The translations under genes were made by a program, and so were the position numbers. A stretch of 48,344 nt of DNA from Streptomyces sp. JHA26 (GTDB taxonomy: Bacteria; Actinomycetota; Actinomycetes; Streptomycetales; Streptomycetaceae): NCBI RefSeq assembly GCF_002005565.1, contig NZ_BDJC01000054.1, forward strand, positions 1-48,344. The letters run 5' to 3'. This document shows positions 7,144 to 14,977 of this stretch, piece after piece. Below the pieces are notes generated by a model. That model saw nothing but the letters and a program-made list of their open reading frames with translations. It searched no databases and had not been told where the DNA came from. Position 1 is the stretch's first letter. The number at the start of each line of letters is the position of its first letter.

Positions 7144-7449
7144 TCAGCCGGTCCGCCCGGCGAACTGCGCCAGCTGGTCCTTCACCCAGGGGTCGTACAC
7201 CGCGATCCGCCGGGCGGCCGCGGGATCGAACTGGCGGATCTGGTCCATGACCCACGGGTCGATGTGCCGGTGGGAGGCGGACCCGCGGGTGTGAGGGTGG
7301 TGTCCGGCCGTCGTCGCGGCAGGGCGGGCGGAGTGCCCCCTGTCCTGCGCGGGCGCCGCCGTCGCCGGGGCGGCGCCCGCCAGCAGCGCACCTCCGACGC
7401 CTACGGCTGCGATCCCCGTGGCCACGACGTGTCGCATCGGCTTGTTCAT
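7144..7449 (-). CDS. Small secreted protein with DPWVxDQ repeat
   Basis: This 101-residue protein has a clear signal peptide (MNKPMRHVVATGIAAVGVGG, cleavage near ATAAPA). A His-rich linker follows (ATTAGHHPHTRGSASHRH), then two copies of a short motif: DPWVMDQIRQF (about 64-74) and DPWVKDQLAQF (about 86-96). An AGGAGG box lies six bases before the ATG. I recognise no family. The His-rich linker could bind metal and the repeats could be an interaction motif; both are inference. Confidence 0.75.
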   Translation of the reverse strand: MNKPMRHVVATGIAAVGVGGALLAGAAPATAAPAQDRGHSARPAATTAGHHPHTRGSASHRHIDPWVMDQIRQFDPAAARRIAVYDPWVKDQLAQFAGRTG

Positions 7450-7570
7450 GTGGTTCCTCCTGCTTCACGCGACGGCAGACTCTAAGCGGAATTTGATGAT
7501 CCGGTTGAGGCGCCTACCCGGCCCGACACGCGATACACGCGCGCCGGACCGGGGCCGCGGATGGAGGGGG

Positions 7571-8779
7571 CTACGAGGCGAAGCGCACCGGCAGACTCTG
7601 CGGGCCGCGGATCATCAGCCCCGGACGCCAGGTGAGGGCCGCCGGGTGCACGTCCAGGTCCAGGGTCGTACAGCGCTCCAGGAGCGTCCGTATCGCGATG
7701 CGCGCTTCCAGACGGGCCAGAGGTGCCCCGAGGCAGTAGTGGATGCCGTGTCCGAAGGCCACGTGGCCGCGGGCGTCGCGCGTGATGTCGAAGCGGTCGG
7801 GCCGGGGGAAACGCGCCGGGTCGCGGTCGGCGTCGGCCAGGGCCACGAGGACGAGCTCTCCGCCCCCGGGGACGACCGTGTCGCCGATGGTCAGCGGCTC
7901 GGTGGTGAACCGGTACGTCGGGGTCTCCACGGGCCCGTCGTAGCGGAGCATCTCCTCGACGGCGGAGTCGATGAGCGTGAGATCGGCGCGCAGCGCGGCC
8001 AGTTGCTCGGGATGGGTGAGCAGGGCGAGGACGCCGTTGGAGATGAGGTTCACGGTGGTCTCATGACCCGCCACCAGCAACAGCCAGGCCATCCCTCGGA
8101 GTTCGTCGTGGGACAGCCGGTCGCCACCGCCGTCCCCGTCGCCGTCCGGGCCGTGGATCAGTGCGCTCATGAGATCGTCGCCCGGCTGCTGCCTCTTGCT
8201 CGCGAGGAGTTCCTCCAGGTACCGCGCCATGGACGCCGCGGCCGCCGTGCGGACTTCGGGGTCGATGGCGCCGAGGGCGTCGTTCGACCACGTGCGGAAG
8301 GAAGCGCGGTCGAGATCCGGTACGCCGAGGAGTTCGCAGATGACGGAGATGGGCAACGGGAAGGACAGGGCCTCGACGAGGTCGGCGCGTCCGTCGGGCG
8401 CCGCGAGCATCCGGTCCAGCAGGGCGTCGGTGGTCTTCTGCACGCGCGGCGCGAGTTCCTCCACCCGGCGGGCCGTGAACTCCCGGGCGACCAGCTTGCG
8501 CAGCCGCGTGTGGTCGGGCGGGTCGGCCCGGAGCATGTGGGGGCCGGAGGAGATGGCACCGAGCGGAAGCGAGGGGGACGCCCTGCTCCAGTCCTTCGAG
8601 AGCCTCGGGTCCGCGAGCGCGGCACGCCCGGCCTCGTAGCCGACGACGAGCCAGGCCTCCGCGTTCCCCTCCGGCATGCGGATGCGGTGCACGGGACCCT
8701 GGGCCCGTAAGCGGGCGTACACGGGGTACGGATCGCGTGTGAAGGAGTCACCGAGTGCGGCCAGGTCGACGATGCTCAT
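7571..8779 (-). CDS. Cytochrome P450
   Basis: This 402-residue bacterial class I P450 is a soluble haem monooxygenase needing a ferredoxin partner, which is not seen nearby. It shows the I-helix AGHETT (about 240), the K-helix ExxR in AVEEMLRY (about 285) and the haem loop FGHGIHYCLGAPLARLE with the ligand Cys at about 350. Length and motifs are complete. Overall pattern is closest, from memory, to CYP107/CYP105-type enzymes of Streptomyces secondary metabolism or xenobiotic turnover; the substrate cannot be told. The next gene upstream on the strand is a flavin monooxygenase, separated by a strong hairpin. Confidence 0.95.
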   Translation of the reverse strand: MSIVDLAALGDSFTRDPYPVYARLRAQGPVHRIRMPEGNAEAWLVVGYEAGRAALADPRLSKDWSRASPSLPLGAISSGPHMLRADPPDHTRLRKLVAREFTARRVEELAPRVQKTTDALLDRMLAAPDGRADLVEALSFPLPISVICELLGVPDLDRASFRTWSNDALGAIDPEVRTAAAASMARYLEELLASKRQQPGDDLMSALIHGPDGDGDGGGDRLSHDELRGMAWLLLVAGHETTVNLISNGVLALLTHPEQLAALRADLTLIDSAVEEMLRYDGPVETPTYRFTTEPLTIGDTVVPGGGELVLVALADADRDPARFPRPDRFDITRDARGHVAFGHGIHYCLGAPLARLEARIAIRTLLERCTTLDLDVHPAALTWRPGLMIRGPQSLPVRFAS

Positions 8780-8865
8780 GGGCTACCACCTCTACGACGG
8801 CTCACGGTTCACGGCGGTGACCGACGGATCATGCTGCACGGCTCCCGGAAAGGGGCCACCGTCCC

Positions 8866-8892
8866 GTCGGCGGGCGGTCACCGCCCGCCGAC
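8866..8892 (-). terminator. Hairpin terminator after flavin monooxygenase
   Basis: GTCGGCGGGCGG and CCGCCCGCCGAC pair perfectly over 12 bp with a three-base loop. It lies about 60 bases past the stop of the minus-strand monooxygenase and upstream of the P450, so the two are probably separate transcripts. Confidence 0.65.
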
Positions 8893-8951
8893 TGTAACCC
8901 TTGCCGTCACCGGTCAGCCCCGGTTTCCGGGGAAAGAAAGCCCCGGCACCG

Positions 8952-10109
8952 TCAGCCCGGTCGCGGTGGGACCCAGTCGTGGTGCCGGAGGATCGTGCGC
9001 ACGGCCGCACGGGAGGGTGTCAGCCGCATCGCCGTGTTGCGCAGGGCGACGGGCACGGGGTGCGAGAGCTGCTGGCCCATCCGTCCGGCCTGCCGGGCGG
9101 CGCGTGCGACGGCCTGGCTGCGTGGCCGGCGCTCGGCGTCGTACCGGGCGAGCGCGGCTTCCACGGTGGGTCCGGCGGCCAGCGCGGCGGCCAGTGTGAC
9201 CGCGTCCTCCAGCGCCTGGCAGGCGCCCTGCCCCAGGTTCGGGGTCATCGCGTGTGCCGCGTCACCGAGCAACGCGATCCGGCCGACCGTGAACGAGGGG
9301 AGCGGTGTGCGCAGTTCGCCGACGTCGTGGTGCAGCACGGCGTCGGCCCGGGTCGCGTCGAGCAGGGCGGGTATCGGGTCGTGCCAGGCGTGGAACCGTC
9401 GGCGCAGTTCGGCGAGGGGGTCGGCGAACCGCGTCCTCGCGGGGAGGCTGAGGACCGCGTGCCACTCGGCGCGCCCGTCGGGAAAGGCGATGTGCCCGAA
9501 CTCGGCGCCGTGCCCCCAGGTCAGCTCGAAGTCGGTGCGCAGTTCCACGGGGTGCTCGGTGATGGCGCGCAGCACCGTCGAGCCGCTGTACACCGGGCCG
9601 GGGTGGGCGGGAAAGAGCCGGGCGTGGACCTTGCTGCCGATGCCGTCGGCCGCGACCACCAGGTCGGCGTCCAGGACCGCGTCGTCGCAACCGACTCGTA
9701 CCGTCCCGGGGCCGGTCTGCCGCACCGGGCCGGCCTCGGAGCCGATCAGCAGTGATCCGGAGGGCAGGGCCTCGCGCAGCAGCCGGTGCAAGGTGGCGCG
9801 GGGGATGCCCATGATGGGCGTGCCGACCGCCTTCGCCAGCGCCGCGCCGTCCATCCGGGCCAGCCAGCCACCCCGCGGCGTGCGGGTGCCGCCGCTGTAC
9901 TGGCCCCGCGACGCTTCCCGCACCGCCTTGCCCACGCCGAGTTCGTCCAGGGCCCGAAGGCCGTTGGCGGCCAGCGAGATGCCCGCTCCCACGTCGTCGA
10001 GCACGGGCGCGCGCTCGACGACCGTCACCTCCCAGCCGACGCGGCGCAGACCGATGGCGGCGGCCAGTCCGCCGATGCCTCCCCCGACGACCACTGCGGT
10101 GTTCCCCAT
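8952..10109 (-). CDS. FAD-dependent aromatic-type monooxygenase
   Basis: This 385-residue class A flavoprotein hydroxylase has the FAD fingerprint VVGGGIGGLAAAIGLRRVG at the N terminus, the DG motif VAADGIGSK (about 185-193) and the second FAD motif LLGDAAHAMTPNLGQGACQ (about 275-293). Such enzymes use NAD(P)H and oxygen to hydroxylate aromatic or similar substrates; the real substrate is unknown. It is divergent from a TetR-family gene with two palindromic operators between them. That is a typical ligand-induced arrangement in which substrate or product releases the repressor. Confidence 0.92.
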   Translation of the reverse strand: MGNTAVVVGGGIGGLAAAIGLRRVGWEVTVVERAPVLDDVGAGISLAANGLRALDELGVGKAVREASRGQYSGGTRTPRGGWLARMDGAALAKAVGTPIMGIPRATLHRLLREALPSGSLLIGSEAGPVRQTGPGTVRVGCDDAVLDADLVVAADGIGSKVHARLFPAHPGPVYSGSTVLRAITEHPVELRTDFELTWGHGAEFGHIAFPDGRAEWHAVLSLPARTRFADPLAELRRRFHAWHDPIPALLDATRADAVLHHDVGELRTPLPSFTVGRIALLGDAAHAMTPNLGQGACQALEDAVTLAAALAAGPTVEAALARYDAERRPRSQAVARAARQAGRMGQQLSHPVPVALRNTAMRLTPSRAAVRTILRHHDWVPPRPG

Positions 10110-10125
10110 GGCGGGCCCCCACTTC

Positions 10126-10172
10126 TTCTACACCTGTAGAAGAGAATCTTAACCGAGGAGCTACAGGTGTAG
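10126..10172. promoter_or_regulatory. Two TetR operators in divergent promoter
   Basis: Site 1, TTCTACA and TGTAGAA around CC (10126-10141), is a perfect 7-2-7 palindrome. Site 2, CTACA and TGTAG around GG (10161-10172), is a perfect 5-2-5 palindrome with the same core. Their centres are 33 bases apart, about three helical turns. They fill the gap between the monooxygenase and TetR starts, so they are almost certainly the TetR binding sites controlling both genes. Confidence 0.8.
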
Positions 10173-10181
10173 AAAGGAACC

Positions 10182-10739
10182 ATGGCTACGGACCGGCGCA
10201 CCCTCCTCGCGGACGCGGCTCTCGACGTACTCGCCGACGAAGGGGTCCGAGGCCTGACCCACCGTGCGGTGGACCGGCGGGCGGGCATGCCGCCCGGCAC
10301 CACGTCGGCGTACTTCCGCACCCGGGCCGCCCTGCTCACCGGACTCGTCACCCGCCTGGTCCAGCTCGACCAGGCGGAGCTGCACGCGACGGCCGAGCAG
10401 CTCGCGCCCCTCCGCACGGCCGAAGACCTGGTGAACGGCCTGACCCTGCTCGTCCGGCAGCGACTCACCGGCGAGGGCCGCCGCCGTTCACTCGCCCGCT
10501 ACGCCTGCGCCGTGGAGAGCGTGCGCGACCCGGAACTGCGGGAGATCCTCGTGCCCCGCGAGAACGCCGGCCGCGAGGCCGTCCGGTCGTTCCTCGCCGG
10601 GCACGGCGTGACGGACGTCGAGAACCGTTCGCGCACGCTGCTGTCCTGTGTCGACGGGCTGGTCTTCGACCGGCTCGTGTGCGGGGGCGGCGTGCCGCGC
10701 GAGGCCCTCGAAGGCCTCGTGGCCGCCGCCCTGCGCTAG
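10182..10739 (+). CDS. TetR-family repressor
   Basis: This 185-residue regulator has an N-terminal TetR helix-turn-helix (residues about 8-55, with RGLTHRAVDRRAGMPPGTTS as recognition region) and an all-helical ligand domain. AGGAA precedes the ATG. It faces away from the flavin monooxygenase across two shared palindromes, so local repression of both genes is the likely role. Its TAG stop overlaps the stop of the convergent ComB-like gene within the tetranucleotide CTAG (10736-10739). Confidence 0.92.
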   Translation: MATDRRTLLADAALDVLADEGVRGLTHRAVDRRAGMPPGTTSAYFRTRAALLTGLVTRLVQLDQAELHATAEQLAPLRTAEDLVNGLTLLVRQRLTGEGRRRSLARYACAVESVRDPELREILVPRENAGREAVRSFLAGHGVTDVENRSRTLLSCVDGLVFDRLVCGGGVPREALEGLVAAALR

Positions 10740-11422
10740 AGCGGCGAGGGGACGGCGGACGGGCGCAGGACCATGAGCGGGCCCTCCGGGGTCGCCACCA
10801 TGGCGAAGGGGAAGCGGTCGAGCTCGAGACAGAGCGCGACGTCATCGGGGTGGGATCCTCGACGCACGCCCCGCGCCAGTTCGGCGGCGGCGCGCGACGC
10901 GCCGGCGCGGCGCAGGAACTCGGCCGCGTCCGTCCCGGCCTCCGTGGTCCTGCGCGCTATGTACTGGGCGCACGCCAGATCCTCGTCGGCCCGCCCGTCC
11001 TCGCCCGTGACCACGAACGTGACGCTCTCACTCCCGCGTGTCCGCAGGAGCCGGGCCGTCGCCTCCGCCACCACGAAGCCGGCGCACAGCACCAGCGACG
11101 CCTCCTTGACCGCGAGGGCGCCGACCGTACCCGCCGTGGTCTTCTGCACGACGGTCCGCCCGCCGAGGTCGACGGACCGCAGCAGCGCGGGCGAGTTGAC
11201 GGTGTCGAACCCGGGTGCGGGCGGGCCGTCCTTGAGCGCCACCCAGTCCGGGTGGCGGGCCTTGAGCGACAGGGCCTCGTCCAGCGACTCGGCGAGAACG
11301 ATCTTCTCCGCCCCCCGGGCGAAGGCCCAGGCGGCCACCGTGAACGCACGCATGACGTCGACCACGACCGCCACGGCCGGGGTGTCGGCCAGTTCACCGA
11401 TGCCGAGGAAACGAGCGTCCAT
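10736..11422 (-). CDS. 2-phosphosulfolactate phosphatase (ComB) family protein
   Basis: This protein of about 228 residues has the ComB pattern VAVVVDVMRAFTVAAWAFARGA at the N terminus, GFDTVNSPALLRSVDLGG in the middle and TTAGTVGALAV after it. ComB removes phosphate from 2-phospho-3-sulfolactate in coenzyme M synthesis. In Streptomyces the other coenzyme M genes are normally absent, so the true substrate is uncertain. I prefer the ATG at 11422 (MDARFLG), with GATCAT six bases upstream suggesting a leaderless start; an in-frame ATG at 11440 is possible. It is convergent with the TetR gene. Confidence 0.82.
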   Translation of the reverse strand: MDARFLGIGELADTPAVAVVVDVMRAFTVAAWAFARGAEKIVLAESLDEALSLKARHPDWVALKDGPPAPGFDTVNSPALLRSVDLGGRTVVQKTTAGTVGALAVKEASLVLCAGFVVAEATARLLRTRGSESVTFVVTGEDGRADEDLACAQYIARRTTEAGTDAAEFLRRAGASRAAAELARGVRRGSHPDDVALCLELDRFPFAMVATPEGPLMVLRPSAVPSPL

Positions 11423-11551
11423 CCGCTCATGATCGCGCATGCCCGACCGGAAGCGCTCGGACAGTGGTGCGCGTCACACCGTCGGTCCCGGAGGGGGCGC
11501 CGCCCCACCGGCGGGGATTCAGACGGTGGCCCGGGGCCGGTCCGAGGCGAG

Positions 11552-12022
11552 GTGGAGCACCCGGACCTGGTCGCTGTGGGGAATCCGAACTTCGCCACCC
11601 TGGTCCGGCTGGCCGACACCCTCGGCGTCTCGGTGTCCGCCCTGATGGAGGGGCCGGCCGAAGACCGCGTCCGCGTGGTGTCCGCCGATGCCGTGATGCC
11701 GCTGTGGGCCGGGGAACGGGGGAGCGAGGCCCGGCTGATGCTGACGACGACGGGTCCCGCCCCGGTCGAAGTCTGGCGCTGGCGGCTCCAGCCGGGCGAG
11801 GAGTACCCCAGCCACCCCCACCAGGCCGGAGTCGTCGAAACCGTCAGCGTGACCTCGGGTCGCATGACCCTCGTCGTCGACGGCGCCGAGCACCCCGTCC
11901 ACGCCGGACAGACCGCCGCCTTCGACGGTGACGCCCCCCACACCTACCGCGGCGCGGGTGACGAACCCTGCCACCTGATCATGACCGTCCACCTGCCGCC
12001 CGGCCCCGCCGCCGCGGGCTGA
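11552..12022 (+). pseudogene. Beheaded HTH/cupin transcriptional regulator
   Basis: The segment NPNFATLVRLADTLGVSVSALMEG is the last part of an XRE-type helix-turn-helix. A cupin domain follows (YPSHPHQAGVVETVSVTSGRM, then HAGQTAAFDGDAPHTY). Full XRE-cupin regulators have another 35-40 residues carrying the recognition helix. Upstream sequence in all three frames is low-complexity Arg/Gly/Pro and shows no such helix. The only nearby in-frame start is a GTG at 11552 with a poor ribosome site. I infer an N-terminal truncation; a cupin-only product could still be made. Confidence 0.6.
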
Positions 12023-12106
12023 CCCGCACGGGAGGGGCCGGGGGCGGCCGGGTGTCATCCCCTGTCCGCGGAAGGAGACGTCCTGCGCGCCTCCTTCCGC
12101 GGCACG

Positions 12107-12760
12107 CTATGACGCGGCCCGGATCGCGGAGATGTCGAACTGCAGCCGGACCTTCTCGCTCACCATCGCGCCGCCGGCCTTCAGGCGCTGGTTGTAGACC
12201 AGGCCCCACTCGGTGCGGTCGATGGTGGTGGTGCCGTCGAAGCCGGCCCGTTCGAAGCCGAACGGGTCCGTGACGGAGCCCAGGTAGTCGAGTTGGAGTT
12301 CGACGGACCGGGTGACGTCACGGATGGTCAGGTCTCCCGTCATGCGGAAGCTCCCTTCGCCCTCGTGCGTCGTGGAGGTGCTGTGGAACACCATCTCCGG
12401 GAAACGGCGTACGTCGAAGAAGTCGGCGCCCACGAGGTGCGCGTCCCGTTGTTCCACGCCCGTGTCCACGCTGGCGACCCGGATGACGAGGTCGGCCCGC
12501 GACCCGGAGGGCCGCTCCCCGTCGAAGTACAGGGCGCTGTCGAAGTCGGTGAAAGCCCCGCGCACCGTCGTGACCATGGCGTGCCGCACGGAGAACCCGA
12601 TGCGGCTGTGCGGGCGGTCGATGGTCCACCGCCCGGTCAGGGACCGCAGCGCCGGGTCGAGCGCGACACCGTCGGCGCCGGCCTCCGCGACGTGCGCATG
12701 GGAGCGGACAGTCGGCGTGGGCTCGACCACGGTGGACGGGCGGCGGCTGAAGATACCCAT
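12107..12760 (-). CDS. YceI-family lipocalin-like protein
   Basis: This 217-residue protein contains a YceI beta-barrel domain from about residue 42 (GRWTIDRPHSRIGFSVRHAM, then DFFDVRRFPEMVFHS and MTGDLTIRDVTRSV). YceI proteins bind polyisoprenoids in a long hydrophobic cavity. There is no signal peptide, so it is likely cytoplasmic here. Two palindromic elements lie just upstream, including GAAGTGATCACTTC, so it is probably under a dedicated repressor. The gene stands alone between convergent and parallel neighbours. Confidence 0.92.
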   Translation of the reverse strand: MGIFSRRPSTVVEPTPTVRSHAHVAEAGADGVALDPALRSLTGRWTIDRPHSRIGFSVRHAMVTTVRGAFTDFDSALYFDGERPSGSRADLVIRVASVDTGVEQRDAHLVGADFFDVRRFPEMVFHSTSTTHEGEGSFRMTGDLTIRDVTRSVELQLDYLGSVTDPFGFERAGFDGTTTIDRTEWGLVYNQRLKAGGAMVSEKVRLQFDISAIRAAS

Positions 12761-12780
12761 GAGAACGTAGGCCCCTCTCG

Positions 12781-12810
12781 GAAGTGATCACTTCGTGTTA
12801 TCACGGAGTC
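12781..12810. promoter_or_regulatory. Palindromes upstream of yceI
   Basis: GAAGTGATCACTTC (12781-12794) is a perfect 14-base palindrome. Directly after it CGTG and CACG flank TTAT (12794-12805), giving a second, related element with GTGATAACAC on the other strand. They sit 20-45 bases upstream of the yceI start and look like repressor sites overlapping its promoter. Confidence 0.5.
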
Positions 12811-12979
12811 GCTGGGGATCACGTGGAGAGATGAGGGGCCTTGTCCGGGTTCCATGGTGTCGACTGCAAAGGTGCACAAGATCAACATGATCACGCCACA
12901 GGTGAGCCGGGGCCCGGCGCCACGGGTGCGCCGGGAGCCGAGCGGCGGACGCTCACGACGGAGCCCTCGGCGCCGGCCG

Positions 12980-13489
12980 TCAGCCGGCGGGTGTCGTGCC
13001 GCCGAGGATCTGCTCGCGCAGGATGTCCGCGTGGCCGCAGTGCTGGGCCATTTCGCGCAGCGCGTGCAGGTAGACCCAGCGCAGCGGCAGGGGCCCTCGG
13101 CGGTTGCCCCGGACGACGTCGTCCAGCGTCAGCCCAGCCGTGGCACGGCGCGATGCCGCACAGGCCTGCCGGTGGGCGTGCTGGACCGAGGCGACCGTGT
13201 CGTCGTCGTGGAGATCGAACGATTCGTCGGGCGTGTGCGGAATCCCGATCTCGCTGCGGGGCCGGCAGGTGACCGCCTCGTCGAACCAGACCTTCTCGAC
13301 GAACGTGGCGTGCTTGACGAGGCCCAGCAGGGTGGTCTTGGAGGTGACCAGCGACCGGCGCGCCTGTTCCTCCGTCAGTCCGTTCAGGCTGTCGTGCAGG
13401 GCGCTCCGATGTTCGTCGAGGAACGCCTCGAACTGGTCCCGGAGCGCTGCGTGGAAGACGGTGGGTTCCGTCGTCGGGTGGAAGGCCAT
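12980..13489 (-). CDS. DinB-family (DUF664-type) protein
   Basis: This 169-residue four-helix protein resembles the DinB/DUF664 superfamily, including FLDEHRSALHDSLNGLTEEQ, FVEKVWFDE and a C-terminal LHALREMAQHCGHADILRE with the typical metal-binding His pair. Members are often mycothiol- or bacillithiol-dependent enzymes; the substrate here is unknown. The ATG at 13489 is chosen because homologous sequence starts there, and TATCGT lies seven bases upstream, suggesting a leaderless mRNA. An open frame extends further upstream but lacks protein character. Confidence 0.85.
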   Translation of the reverse strand: MAFHPTTEPTVFHAALRDQFEAFLDEHRSALHDSLNGLTEEQARRSLVTSKTTLLGLVKHATFVEKVWFDEAVTCRPRSEIGIPHTPDESFDLHDDDTVASVQHAHRQACAASRRATAGLTLDDVVRGNRRGPLPLRWVYLHALREMAQHCGHADILREQILGGTTPAG

Positions 13490-13735
13490 GCCCGTAACGA
13501 TAGGCAAGTCCCCGCGCAGAAGAGGCAGAAGAGGCGGTCGGCCGCGGATGCGGGCGGTCGTGACCGCCCCGCCGGCGTTCTCGTCGTCCGTGCCGTGGAC
13601 CGCGACGCCGGGACCGGACGCGCGGTCCACGGCCCCGACCTCGTGGCCCGTGGACTTCCGCAGCGCCTCGGGACGCCCGGCCACCCACCCCTGCCGCGGC
13701 GGCGGGCACACCGAAGTCCCCGCCGTCACCCGCCG

Positions 13736-14734
13736 TCAACGACGGGCCTCGTGCCCACCGCCGGTCCGAGGGACGTCCGACCCCGAGAGCGCGGCGGAGA
13801 CCGCGCCGGTGAGGACGGGAACGGCGGGGGAGCCGGGCTCGTCGGCCGCCCCGGAGTGCTCCGCGGGCTCCGGCTCGTTCCGGTGCCGCGCCGGATCCAG
13901 GCGGAGCATGTTCGCCTCGTCCGGGGTCCCGGGGACCGCCTGGTAGACCACCATCCGCTGGCCGCCCGTCCGGGCCAGCCGCATGACCTCGTAGGTCAGG
14001 GTCATCTCCCCTGCCTTCGGATGCCGGAACGACTTCTGCCCGCCACCCCGTTCACAGACGTCGTACCGTTCCCACAGCCGCGCGAACTCGGGTGACTTCA
14101 GCACCAGTTCACCGACCAGTGCGGTCAGTTCGGGGTCGTCCGGGGCGGCCCCGGCCACCGCCCGCAGATGGGCGACCGAGCGGGCGACGGTGTCCTCCCA
14201 GGGCTCGTACAGGGCCCGGCCGACCGGGTGGAGGAAGAGATAGCGCGTCAGATTGCGCTGCTCCTCCGGCCACTCCCAGAGCCCCGGCAACAGCCGCCGT
14301 CCGGGCGGGTTCGCCGCGAGCACGCGGTTGAAGCGGCTCACCACGTAGGCGGGCAGCGGGCGGACCGCCTCCAGCATGCGCAGGACCGAGTCACGGACAC
14401 CGTGGTCGGAGGACGCGGGAAGCTCGGAGGGCCGGCCGGAGGCCAGCTCCGCCAGTTCGTGCAGACGCTCGTAGCCGTCACCGCGCAGCCTCAGCGCGCG
14501 GCCGAGGGCGTCCACGACCGCGGGGGAGGGGTTGGTCTCCCGGCCGCGCTCCAGCCGGATGTAGTAGTCGACGCTCACCCCCGCCAGCGCGGCCAGCTCC
14601 TCGCGCCGCAGCCCGGGGGTACGGCGGAGTCCCGCGCCGGGCGGCAGTCCGACGTCCTCCGGACGCACCTGTGCCCTGCGGGCCTTCAGGTAGCGTCCGA
14701 GTTCGGTGCCGCGCGCGTCCCCTGTTGCTGCCAT
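13736..14734 (-). CDS. XRE-family regulator with MmyB-like ligand domain
   Basis: This 332-residue regulator has an N-terminal helix-turn-helix (ELGRYLKARRAQVRPEDVG, then LRREELAALAGVSVDYYIRL) and an MmyB-like PAS-related ligand domain (about 105-270; FNRVLAANPPGRRLLPGLW, YEPWEDTVARSVAHLRA). The family binds fatty-acid-like ligands in some members. A disordered tail of about 40 residues ends the protein. It is divergent from an MFS exporter with a large inverted repeat between them, so it likely controls that exporter. Confidence 0.92.
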   Translation of the reverse strand: MAATGDARGTELGRYLKARRAQVRPEDVGLPPGAGLRRTPGLRREELAALAGVSVDYYIRLERGRETNPSPAVVDALGRALRLRGDGYERLHELAELASGRPSELPASSDHGVRDSVLRMLEAVRPLPAYVVSRFNRVLAANPPGRRLLPGLWEWPEEQRNLTRYLFLHPVGRALYEPWEDTVARSVAHLRAVAGAAPDDPELTALVGELVLKSPEFARLWERYDVCERGGGQKSFRHPKAGEMTLTYEVMRLARTGGQRMVVYQAVPGTPDEANMLRLDPARHRNEPEPAEHSGAADEPGSPAVPVLTGAVSAALSGSDVPRTGGGHEARR

Positions 14735-14797
14735 CCGGCCATTGTGGCAGGCGGGCGGGGAGCGTGAGGGGCCGTGTCAGGACCTGGAACGCGGCAC

Positions 14798-14838
14798 CCC
14801 GGGTACGGCGCGGTCTGCCGGGCCGGGCCGTACCCGGG
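14798..14838. promoter_or_regulatory. 12-bp inverted repeat between XRE and MFS genes
   Basis: CCCGGGTACGGC (14798-14809) and GCCGTACCCGGG (14827-14838) are perfect inverted copies separated by 17 bases. They lie in the divergent region, about 140 bases before the MFS start. They may be an operator for the XRE regulator or, if transcribed, a hairpin in the exporter leader. Confidence 0.6.
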
Positions 14839-14977
14839 CAGAGTCGGTCCCGGAGCGGGCGGCCCGGCCGCCGGGGCCCAGGGGGTGCACGACACCGGAC
14901 CGCGGCCCGGCGCACGGGGCCGCCCGCCCACCCGCTCCAGGGGGGAGCGGGTCCGTCGCCAGTATCAGGAGTCCGTC

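Noticed and set aside
7571..10739. P450 plus flavin monooxygenase as a natural-product cluster
   Set aside because: No PKS, NRPS, terpene or other core enzyme is nearby, and a strong hairpin separates the two oxygenase genes.
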